This document shows positions 1-8,206 of a stretch of DNA of 64,000 nt, in pieces; position 1 is the stretch's first letter; each line of letters starts with the position of its first letter. The notes under the pieces were generated by a model. The model was not told the DNA's origin. It worked only from the letters and a program-made list of their open reading frames with translations, and searched no databases. The position numbers and the translations under genes were made by a program. This DNA comes from Candidatus Altimarinota bacterium (GTDB lineage Bacteria; Patescibacteriota; Gracilibacteria; BD1-5; UBA2023), in contig JAQTLR010000001.1 in assembly GCA_028714815.1 (NCBI GenBank), forward strand, positions 1 to 64,000, read 5' to 3'.

Positions 1-2
1 GA

Positions 3-581
3 CTCGGGAAACATAGTGCCCCGACCGATCGGAATTCATTTTCCTATATCACGGATCGGGTGGACAACTTTCTCGCAGACAATAGGAATGCCATACAGAA
101 CAAAACCATCAATTTCCAGACGGAACAGGGGCTGATTGCTATCGGGAGCGGCGGATTTTTCGGACTCGGATTCGGGAAATCCGTACAGAAATTCGGATAC
201 CTCCCGGAAGTGGAGGGGGATTTCATCTTTTCGGTCATTTCGGAAGAACTCGGATTCATTGGAGTGCTCTTTCTCGTATCTCTCTATCTCTACATTGGAT
301 GGCGCGGATTCCTTATTGCTGAAGCCACGGAAGATACCTTCGGGAAATATGTCGCCACGGGAATCACCACTCTTCTTCTCTCCCAGGCCTTCATAAACAT
401 AGGAGTGAATCTGAATATCCTCCCGCTGACCGGAATCACCCTCCCGTTCATCAGCTACGGAGGATCTTCCCTCCTCTCGCTCATGCTCTCTATGTGAGTG
501 CTCCTCAATATCTCTCGGACGGCCGATTATGCGAGAGTGGAGAATAAGATAGGGTTGTTCCGGAGAAATCGGATGCGGTAG
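3..581 (+). CDS. ftsW: FtsW/RodA/SpoVE family septal glycosyltransferase, C-terminal part
   Basis: This is the 3' part of a SEDS-family gene whose start lies outside the window. FtsW polymerises lipid II into septal peptidoglycan with a partner PBP in the inner membrane. The visible part shows the family pattern QGLIAIGSGG, then GLGFGKSVQKFGYLPE, DFIFSVISEELGFIG, and near the end PLTGITLPFISYGGSS. Several hydrophobic segments follow one another. An in-frame UGA at 495-497 is read as Gly and the gene ends at UAG 579-581 after a basic tail. FtsW is preferred over RodA from the QKFGYLPE region, but RodA is not excluded. Confidence 0.88.
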
Positions 582-593
582 AACTCTGACGAT

Positions 594-1031
594 CTATTGC
601 TTCCATAATATTCATATGTAGGCACAATCTCTGGTTTGGACATAGGGATATTCGGTATTTGTACAGGTAGAGGCGATTCCTATTTGTCCGACGCAATGGT
701 AGTCTGCCCAATACCCCCCAGGATTCCAACCATCTGATCAATTAGGGCATTGGTAGATGGGAATTCAAGAAGATTGCCCTCATCAATTAGGCGTACATAT
801 CTTCCCGGAAGTGGAATCGTATCATTTTAAAACCTTTCAGGCTGGACATACATCAAAAATCTTATTGAAATAGGTCATAAATTTCCCCCCGGTTACCTCT
901 GTTCATCCAGGATTACCAATGGGCCAACTGACCGTTGCATAAACAATTCCTAACACTGCCAGAAGAAAAAATATCGCCGTAATAAACGCATTTGCTATTT
1001 TTTTTCCAATCCAAGAAAGAAAAAATCTCAT
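594..1031 (-). CDS. Small membrane-anchored or secreted Cys-rich protein, unknown family
   Basis: This 145-residue gene exists only if UGA is Gly: it has eight in-frame UGA codons and ends at UAG. The N-terminus has a basic start and one strong hydrophobic segment (about residues 8-28), as in a prepilin-like or signal-anchor protein. The exported part is rich in Gly, Tyr, Asn and Trp and has six cysteines, which could form three disulfides. It sits alone between ftsW (convergent) and clpB (divergent). I do not recognise a family. Pseudopilin or small surface adhesin are guesses. That the frame stays open over 146 codons without UAA or UAG, with a sensible topology, is the main support. Confidence 0.7.
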
Positions 1032-1103
1032 ACAAAATAATTAAAATTATAAAAAGCCAGTATATCAGTATTTTTTATAACTGAAAGTTTTTTTCATTTT
1101 TCC

Positions 1104-1142
1104 TTGCTTTTTAAATTAGCACATATATAATGTATGTGCTAA
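1104..1142 (+). promoter_or_regulatory. clpB promoter with CIRCE-like operator
   Basis: A -35 box TTGCTT (1104-1109) and -10 box TATAAT (1126-1131) are 16 bp apart. The -10 box lies inside a perfect inverted repeat TTAGCACAT-N9-ATGTGCTAA (1116-1142). This has the 9-9-9 layout of the CIRCE element (TTAGCACTC-N9-GAGTGCTAA) bound by HrcA, differing only in the last two bases of each arm. It lies 25 bp before the clpB start. Heat-shock control of clpB by an HrcA-type repressor is inferred. Confidence 0.7.
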
Positions 1143-1166
1143 TTTTATTTCATAATCTTCTCCTGT

Positions 1167-3806
1167 ATGAACCTCGAACGCTATACCATATCAGCCTCGA
1201 AAAGGCTAGAAGAAGCACAGAATATGGCTATGAGCCAATGAAACCCCTCTCTCGAAAGCATCCATCTTCTCTCCGTGATCCTCCTCTCGACAGAGAGCAT
1301 CAATCGTGAGCTCCTCGGGAAGTGTGGAGTGGATACGGAAATATTCGCTAAAAGGGCCACAGAACAGCTGGATAAGCTCCCGAAAACGAGCGGCGGATCC
1401 GGAATTACCCTTTCGAGCGAGCTCAATACTGTCATCGCCTATGCCGATACCCTTGCGAAAACGATGCAGGATAGCTATATCACCGAAGAACACCTCTTTC
1501 TCGCTTTGATCGAGAAAGCCCGAAGCCTCACCGATATTTTCAATACTTTCGGCATCTCTTTCGCGATCTACAAAAAAGAGATAGAAAATCTTCGCGGAGG
1601 CGAGAAAGTCACTTCCAACGATGCGGAGAATCTCTATGAAGCGCTCAAGAAATATACCATCGATCTCGTGGAACTCGCGAAGAAAGGGAAAATCGACCCC
1701 GTCATCGGACGTGAGGAGGAGATCCATCGGACCATCCAGATCCTTTCTCGACGGACGAAGAACAATCCTGTCCTGATCGGGGACCCCGGAGTCGGAAAGA
1801 CCGCTATCGTCGAGGGGATTGCTCGGAAAATCGTCGAATGAGATGTGCCCGATGTCCTCAAAAACAAACGCATTCTCACACTCGATCTCGGAGCCCTCAT
1901 CGCCGGGGCGAAGTATCGCGGGGAGTTCGAGGAACGTCTCAAGGGGGTCTTGAAGGAGGTCGAGAAATCGGACGGAGGCATCATCCTTTTTATCGACGAG
2001 GTCCATACCATCGTCGGAGCCGGAAACCAGGAAGGTTCCGCCGATGCCGGAAATCTCCTGAAACCCGCCCTCGCTCGCGGATCGATCAAGGTCATCGGAG
2101 CGACGACCATCAACGAATACCGGAAGTACATCGAAAAGGACCAAGCACTCGAACGCCGGTTCCAGCAGGTCATGGTCGATGAGCCGGACATGGATGATGC
2201 GATAGCCATACTCCGAGGGATCAAGGATAAATACGAGGCGTTCCATGGGATCAAGATCACCGACCGGGCTATCGTCGCTGCTGTGGAACTTTCGATCAAA
2301 TACATAGCGGACCGTAAGCTCCCGGACAAAGCCATCGATCTCATCGACGAAGCAGCTTCGAGCGTGAAGATGAGCTCGACCAGCAAACCGATCGAGCTCG
2401 ATAAGCTCGAGAAAGAGATTCGTTCGCTCGAGATCCAGAAAGAAGCCATGAAGGCAGAAAAGACACAGGATCCGAAAAAAAACAGCGAGCTTGAAAAGGA
2501 ATTAGCGGACAAACAGGAAGCATTCCGGACCAAGCTCTCCAAATGGCAACGAGAAAAAGACCTCATCATCTCAGTAAAAACCAACAAAGAGAAGATCGAA
2601 TCGCTCAAAAATGAAGCGCTCGAACTCGAACGGGATGCGGACTATGCCGGAGTTGCGCGTATCCGATACGGAGAGATTCCGGTTCTCGAAAAAGCCATCG
2701 ATTCGGTAGAAAAAGAACTCGGAGAGATTCAGAGAAAGGGAGAATCTTTCCTTCGAGAAAAGGTGGATATCGAGGATATCGCAGGCATTATCGCGAAATG
2801 GACCCGTATCCCGGTCGGGAAGCTCGTGGAAGGAGAAGGGGAAAAATACCTCCGCCTCTTTGAACGGCTTTCCTCGCACGTGGTGGGGCAAGACAACGCT
2901 CTCCGCCTCGTTTCCGAAGCGATCCAAAGAAACAAAGCAGGACTCTCGGACCCGGAAAAACCCATCGGAAGTTTCCTCTTTTTGGGACCGACCGGGGTCG
3001 GGAAGACCGAGACAGCGAAAGCGCTCGCGGAGGAACTGTTCAACGATCCGCATGCGATGATCCGCATCGATATGAGCGAATACGGAGAAGCTCATACGGT
3101 CGCTCGTCTTATCGGATCCCCTCCAGGATATATCGGACATGAGGAAGGCGGACAATTGACCGAAGCGGTACGTCGGAAGCCCTACTCGGTCATACTTTTC
3201 GACGAGATAGAGAAAGCCCATACGGATGTATTCAATGTTTTCCTCCAAATCCTCGACGACGGAAGGCTCACGGATGGAAAAGGACGAACCGTGAGTTTCA
3301 AAAATACTATCATTATTATGACCTCTAATGTCGGAAGTCACCTGATAAATCCACCTCACCCTAGCCCTCTCCTAGGAGGAGAGGGAACAATACCCCCTTC
3401 TCCTTCTAGGAGAAGGGACGGGGATGAGGTGGAAAATGCCGAACTGTCAAAAAAAATCCTAGGTGAGTTAAAAAACCATTTCCGTCCGGAGTTTTTAAAC
3501 CGCATCGATGATATCGTTGTCTATAATCCACTCTCGGAAGAAGTTCTCTCCTGAATCGTAGAAATCCTTCTACAGGATGTGACTGCTCTGCTCGCAGAAA
3601 AGCACATCACGGTTACCTATGACGCGAGTCTCAAGAAAGAACTCATCGCCACCGGATACGACCGGGAATTCGGAGCACGTCCGCTCAAACGAGCCATCAC
3701 CCGGATGGTGATCAATCCGCTCTCAACCAAGATCCTTTCGGGGGAACTCATAGAAGGGATGGACGTGAAGTTGAGCATGAAGGATGGGGAATTGATAGTT
3801 GTATAA
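1167..3806 (+). CDS. clpB: ClpB-type AAA+ disaggregase
   Basis: Hexameric ATPase that pulls proteins out of aggregates in the cytoplasm with DnaK. The 879-residue product has an N-terminal Clp_N domain, a first AAA module (GDPGVGKT, then FIDEVHTI), a coiled-coil middle domain rich in Lys/Glu (about residues 400-530) and a second AAA module ([33 protein letters not shown]). UGA codons near 1239, at 1839-1841 and at 3552-3554 fall at Gly positions; the second is in the motif IVEGDVPDVL. The start ATG lies just after the CIRCE-like promoter. A palindromic repeat inserted in frame adds about 27 residues between the second-AAA sensor region and FRPEFLNR. Ends at UAA before a terminator. Confidence 0.95.
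3351..3432. repeat. Palindromic repeat family R1, copy inside clpB
   Basis: An 82-bp element starts CCACCTCACCC and ends GGGATGAGGTGG, so its ends are inverted repeats. Inside are two hairpins, CCCTCTCCTAGGAGGAGAGGG-like and CCCTTCTCC-N-GGAGAAGGG-like. It is translated in frame as a Pro/Ser/Gly/Arg-rich insert in a loop of the second AAA module. A related copy lies in nrnA and a half copy after the cyclase gene near 61.3 kb. Confidence 0.85.
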
Positions 3807-3810
3807 ATCA

Positions 3811-3842
3811 AAAAATGATCCGCCATTTGGCGGATCATTTTT
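3811..3842. terminator. Bidirectional terminator between clpB and rlmE
   Basis: Perfect stem AAAAATGATCCGCC / GGCGGATCATTTTT with loop ATTT, between two convergent genes. The T-run on one side overlaps the rlmE stop codon, so it can end both transcripts. Confidence 0.85.
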
Positions 3843-4755
3843 ATGTCTTCTTCCCCTGGCATACGAAGTACTCCTCGAAACTCCGTTCCCGGCAGGCCTT
3901 GGGTTTGATACGGTGAAGTACCGTGTATCGGGCTTTTACGGGACCGATGAGATCATCGACATCTTCTCCCACGAATACTTTGAGGACGAGAGTCCCTCAC
4001 TTCCGGAGGAATACATCCGCGATATCGAGAATGGCGAGATTGAGTTCGACAGAACGGTACTGATCGACCCCCGTCTGTCCGGTCGTATGGGCGGCAATGT
4101 CCGAAGTAACACAATCTACCTTATAATCTCCTGAAAAACTCGATCTTTGCATTCAAAATTCCGCTTCCTCATTCGCCGTACCACTTCGTACGTCTCATTC
4201 CGGTTCTCATTTTTCTTGCAAATCTCTTCGCTTTTGAGAAGCTTCTTTGTTCGCATAAATTCCTTTCAGAAACTCGATGATGGGCTCCGTTACGAATACA
4301 TCCCCTTGGAACAGATGGATATTTTGGTGTCCGAATCCCTTGATCTTCTGGATATCCACCCCTACGATGACTCCGGTCGGCCCCACCATTTTTACCAGGA
4401 CCTGCAGCCAGCTCCCCGGGGCGCTCGCGATATCGAGAACCTTCATCCCTGGTCTGATGATATCGTACTTCTCCTGGATCTCCAGGAGCTTGAAAGCGCT
4501 TCGTGCCCGATATCCGAGCCGCTTCGCCTCGTAGAAATATTCATCGCGGACGATGTACTGGGGCTTTCCGGTTTTCTTTTTTTTCGGAGCAGCCACTACG
4601 ATGTCTTTCGCCTTTCTCTGCGGAGCAGCGCCCGCATCCCGAGCGATCCGGATGTTTTTTTGCTTCATCGGAGCTTCTCCGGCGAGGATCCTATCCATCT
4701 TGGTCCGACGTCTCGTGCGGGTGAGTTTTTTCGGTGTGGATTTTATTGTTGACAT
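3841..4755 (-). CDS. rlmE: RlmE/FtsJ-type 23S rRNA 2'-O-methyltransferase with repeat-derived insert
   Basis: SAM-dependent enzyme that methylates the 2'-O of U2552 in 23S rRNA. The 304-residue product has a basic N-terminal extension of about 70 residues, then YRARSAFKLLEI (catalytic Lys), the SAM site VLDIASAPGSW, SDIAAHTTG (catalytic Asp), KVFVGED (Lys) and RERSFEEYFV (Glu), so the K-D-K-E tetrad is present. UGA occurs at several points, for example 4207-4209 and 4195-4197. Between the SAM-binding half and SDIAAHTTG there are about 40 extra residues, encoded by a family R2 repeat inserted in frame. The core resembles the family closely on both sides of the insert, so the gene is probably functional. 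Confidence 0.9.
4131..4248. repeat. Palindromic repeat family R2, copy inside rlmE
   Basis: About 118 bp, beginning CTGAAAAACTCGATCTTTG and ending CTTCGCTTTTGAGAAG, with a central small hairpin CGTAC-N6-GTACG. The same element occurs at 8087-8206 (opposite orientation) and 63356-63476. Here it is read through as protein inside rlmE. Confidence 0.75.
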
Positions 4756-4808
4756 AAATGAAGTTTTTAATATTATCCGATATTATTTTTCTTTTAAAAT
4801 ACGTAAAA

Positions 4809-5885
4809 ATGAACGAAAAGCAACAGGAAATACGAAAAATGCAGGAGATGATCGAAAAATGACAAAAGTTCCTCATTATAAGCCATAGAAGCGTCGATGG
4901 TGACGCCTACGGATCGAGTATGGCTCTCTATTTCTATCTCCAGAGCATAGGAAAAACCGTTGAGGTGGTCAATGAACTCCCTATCACCCCGTTTTTCCAT
5001 TTTTTGGAGATCCATAATCATATAACCCGAGAGATCGCCGGAAAGAAATTCGATTCGATTTTCGTGTGCGATTGCGGAGAGCTTCGCCTAACAGGAGAAT
5101 ATCCAGAACGATACGCGGAAATTTTCGGAAATACCCCCATCATCAATATCGATCACCATAACAGGAATAGCATGTTCGGTGTCTGCAACCTGGTCGATAC
5201 CGAAGCAAGCTCCACCTGCGAACTCGTGTATGACTTGATGGAAAACACACCTCTCTCCAACTCTCTCCTAGAAGGAGAGAGGGCAAAAAAAGATAACAAA
5301 TCTCCCCTTCTCCTCCTAGGAGAAGGGGCTGGGGGATGAGGTGGAATTATATCTCCTCAGATAGCTACCCTCCTCCTTTTCGGAATCATCCGGGATACCA
5401 ATTGTTTCAAAAACAGCATCCACCCCCATGTTTTCGAGGTGACGAGCAAACTCATCGCCCTCGGGGCAGAATACGAAAAGGTCATCTTTCACTCCTATAA
5501 AAGCGAGAAACTGAATTACCTTCAACTCTACGGGCATGTACTCGAAAACCTCATTTCCCTTAAATGAGGGGTGATTGTGGGATGAATCCTTACACAGGAT
5601 ATATTCAATCGGTATGACATCCGGGAAAACGAACTCGGACCGCAGCTCATCAATGAAATACTTTCTTCTCTCGAAGGAACGGATTTCGCATTCCTTGTAA
5701 AAGAAACGGAATCCGGAGACAGAAAGCTGAGCTTCCGCGCCCGTCGGGATGGGATCGACGTATCCCGTATCGCCCAATACTTCTGAGGCGGGGGTCATAT
5801 CCAATCAGCTGGAGCCTATACGAAAGCGTCTCTCGATGAGATACTGAAGGTCATCGAAGAGACGGATGTCAAAATCTCTCTTTAA
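4809..5885 (+). CDS. nrnA: DHH/DHHA1 phosphoesterase, NrnA-like oligoribonuclease/pAp phosphatase
   Basis: Mn-dependent phosphoesterase of the DHH superfamily, probably degrading nanoRNA and/or pAp. The 358-residue product has SHRSVDGDAYGSS near the N-terminus, VCDCGE, the DHH motif NIDHHNRN, the later LLLFGIIRDT, and the DHHA1 motif GGGHIQSAGA near the end. Five or more UGA codons are read as Gly, including the first Gly of GGGH. A family R1 repeat adds about 33 residues after the segment CELVYDLMEN. The gene is divergent from rlmE. Its UAA (5883-5885) overlaps the end of tmk on the other strand by four bases. Confidence 0.9.
5245..5344. repeat. Palindromic repeat family R1, copy inside nrnA
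   Basis: About 100 bp with two hairpins (CTCTCTCC-N-GGAGAGAG and CCCCTTCTCC-N-GGAGAAGGGG) and the end GGGGGATGAGGTGG, matching the clpB copy. It is read in frame and gives a Leu/Gly-rich insert; one of its codons is the UGA at 5337-5339. Confidence 0.85.
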
Positions 5886-6502
5886 TCGAGTTCAGGAAGT
5901 TTTTCCAGTATCCGATCGAATACTTCATCAGGGGTTCCATGGGAATCGATATCGCACCAGGCATCCACAAGAATCGGAAGTTTGGAAGCTTTTTCATACC
6001 CTCGCATGACTCCCTCAAAGAATTCTCGTCACATCTTTTCGAATTTATCTCCTGTTGTATCAAATGTACGAGAAAGTGCTTCATCAATATCTATATGCAT
6101 GGAGAAAATGAGATCAGGGAGAACTTCACCGACCGCTTCTCTGTTAATATCCATAACCATATCGAATCAGAGTCCACGAGCTTCTCACTGAAATGCGAGT
6201 GATGAGACAAAACTTCGATCTGCGATAACAATACCTCCGGCATCAAGCGTTGGTTTCACGAGTGTATGGAGAAGCTGTGCACGAGCCGCCGCATAGAGAT
6301 ATGCTTCGGTGATCGGATGCATATCCTCTTCAAAAACCCGGGATTGTGCCAGAAGCCGGATCTCCTGAGCGATGATCGTCGAACCCGGTTCACGAACATG
6401 GATGATATTCCAATCCGGATACTTTGTTTTGAGATGCTCGAAAAGTTTTTTTGACTGGGTGGATTTACCGGAACCTACCATTCCTTCGAAGACGATATAC
6501 AT
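5882..6502 (-). CDS. tmk: Thymidylate kinase
   Basis: Phosphorylates dTMP to dTDP with ATP. At 206 residues it has the usual length. It starts MYIVFEGMVGSGKST (P-loop), has VREPGST (DRx/REPG motif for the substrate) and ADRSF (DR motif). UGA occurs right after SSLAFQ (6185-6187), three codons further on in the lid region, and before REFFEG. Downstream of thyA by 25 bp on the same strand, forming a thymidylate group with thyA and dut. Ends in UAA, overlapping the nrnA tail by four bases. Confidence 0.92.
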
Positions 6503-6527
6503 AATGTAACTAAGGATTATGGATTAT

Positions 6528-7406
6528 TTACACAGCTATTGGCGCCTTGATAACTGGATGTGGATCATACCCTTCGAGGGTGAAATCCTCATACTTGAAG
6601 GAAAATAGATCCTTCGCTTCCGGATTCAGTTTCATGGCCGGAAGCGGTCGCATCTCGCGAGAGAGCTGTTCTTTCACCTGTTCGAAGTGGTTGGAATAGA
6701 TATGGGTATCTCCGAGAACATGGATGAATTCCCCTGGTTCGAGCCCGACCACCTGAGCGATCATCATCGTGAGAAGTGCGTAGGAAGCGATATTGAACGG
6801 CACTCCGAGGAACGTGTCCGCGGATCGCTGGTACATCTGACAGGAAAGTTTCCCGTTCGCGACGTAGAATTGGTACATCATATGGCACGGAGGGAGGAGC
6901 ATACTATCGGCTTGCACCGGATTATAGGTCACGACAAGCATACGTCGGGAGTTCGGATTCTTTTTGAGAGTCTCGACAACATTCTTCACCTGATCCACCC
7001 CCTCGTTATTGAAATTCCGCCACTGGAATCCGTAGACCGGTCCGAGATCCCCGTGCAATGCGGCAAATTCGCCATCTGCCTTGATCCGGGCGATGAAATC
7101 CGATTGGGAAAGCTCGCCGCCCTGCTGTACATAGGCCTTGTACGGCCATTCATCCCAGATATGCACATCATTATCGACGAGGTATTTTATATTGGTCTCC
7201 CCCCGGAGAAACCAGAGAAGTTCGTGGATGATCCCCTTCAAAAAAACTTTCTTGGTCGTCAGAAGCGGAAATCCTTCGGAGAGATCGAATCGCATCTGGC
7301 AACCGAAAATGCTTCGCGTTCCAGTTCCGGTCCGGTCACCCTTATCAACTCATTCGGTCATGATCTTTTGGAGGAGATCGAGGTACTGCTGTTCACTGTG
7401 AGACAT
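6528..7406 (-). CDS. thyA: Thymidylate synthase
   Basis: Converts dUMP to dTMP with methylene-tetrahydrofolate. The 292-residue product includes [12 protein letters not shown] (dUMP phosphate site), [10 protein letters not shown], the active-site Cys in [30 protein letters not shown], and the C-terminal [10 protein letters not shown] typical of the family. The start at 7404-7406 is upstream of an in-frame UGA ([14 protein letters not shown]), where the family has Gly. Second gene of the dut-thyA-tmk group. Confidence 0.95.
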
Positions 7407-7442
7407 ATGATTTATAATAATGATTACTATCTAAAATGGGGT

Positions 7443-7547
7443 CTTTAGGGGTAAAACTGTTTGAGTCCGACGATAAGCAGTTTATTTGTTGCAACCCGAC
7501 GAGTTTTTACCCCTAAAAGCTTTTGATACTTTTGGTTACAAAAGTAT
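7443..7547. repeat. Inverted repeat and hairpin between dut and thyA
   Basis: Long-range inverted repeat with arms CTTTAGGGGTAAAAC (7443-7457) and GTTTTTACCCCTAAAAG (7503-7519), with one extra T. A second hairpin follows, ATACTTTTG-GTTA-CAAAAGTAT (7526-7547). Neither has a clear T-run, so a terminator is not certain. It could be processing structure between the two genes. Confidence 0.5.
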
Positions 7548-7576
7548 AAGAGAGAATTTTTAAAGGAATTCCTTTC

Positions 7577-8005
7577 TTATTTCACTCCCGTGGTTCCGAA
7601 CCCTCCTCGGTCCGATCCGCCCATGCTTTCCACGAGTTCGAATTCCGGTTTCTCGATCTTCACGAACATCCCCTGTCCGATCCGTTCTCCTTTCTCGATC
7701 ACGACCGGTTCCTTGCGCATATTGATATAGGCGAATTTGACTGTATCGTTATCTCCGCAATAATCCTGATCGATGATCCCGATACTATTCACCTGCATAA
7801 GCCCGTAGTTTTTGAAGGTACCGGATCGCGGTGCGATGACAAGACAATATCCTTCCGGTGTCGCGATAACGGTTCCCGTATCGACCAATTTCCATTCTCC
7901 TGGTTCGAAGACCACTTTTTCGAGCGATTCGAAATCGAAGGCGCATGCTCCAGGAGTCTTATACTCGAGGGCTTTCCCGGTACTATTCTTGATTCGGACT
8001 TTCAT
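7577..8005 (-). CDS. dut: Deoxyuridine 5'-triphosphate nucleotidohydrolase (dUTPase)
   Basis: Hydrolyses dUTP to dUMP, keeping uracil out of DNA and feeding thyA. At 142 residues it fits the trimeric dUTPase family. Motifs in order: ACAFDFESLE (1), PRSGTFKNYGLM (2), GIIDQDYCGD (3), EKGERIGQGMF (4) and the Gly-rich C-terminal RGGFGTTG (5). It has no UGA and ends in UAA. First gene of the leftward dut-thyA-tmk group. Confidence 0.95.
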   Translation of the reverse strand: MKVRIKNSTGKALEYKTPGACAFDFESLEKVVFEPGEWKLVDTGTVIATPEGYCLVIAPRSGTFKNYGLMQVNSIGIIDQDYCGDNDTVKFAYINMRKEPVVIEKGERIGQGMFVKIEKPEFELVESMGGSDRGGFGTTGVK

Positions 8006-8086
8006 ATGATGGATGTAAATAAATAATGTTTTAGACTATATGGAAAAATGAAAGAAAAACAAATATTTCAATATACATCCAAACTT

Positions 8087-8206
8087 AAAAAACTCTCAAA
8101 AACGAAGTAATTTGAGCGCAAATCGAGTATCGAAGCGAGGCATACGAAAGTACGATGAGCAAGACACGGAGATTTAAACTCAAAGAACGAGTTTTTCAGA
8201 GATTTT
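8087..8206. repeat. Palindromic repeat family R2, copy at the end of relA
   Basis: Reverse complement of the elements at 4131-4248 and 63356-63476; shared blocks include CTCTGAAAAACTCGTTCTTT, TTTAAATCTCCGT, ATACTCGATTT and TTTTGAGAG. It abuts the relA stop codon. Confidence 0.75.

Noticed and set aside
1206-2246. Long open frame antisense to clpB (346 residues); similar ones at 1634-2608, 30480-32012, 8323-9426 and 12086-13393
   Set aside because: They lie opposite strongly supported genes, have skewed composition (Phe/Arg/Asp-rich or Ser/Arg-rich) and match no family; they are shadows of the codon pattern of the real genes.
1167-3806. Interpreting split clpB, relA, nrnA and others as frameshifted or nonsense pseudogenes
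   Set aside because: All breaks are UGA in the same frame at Gly positions, and the pieces together give full-length families.
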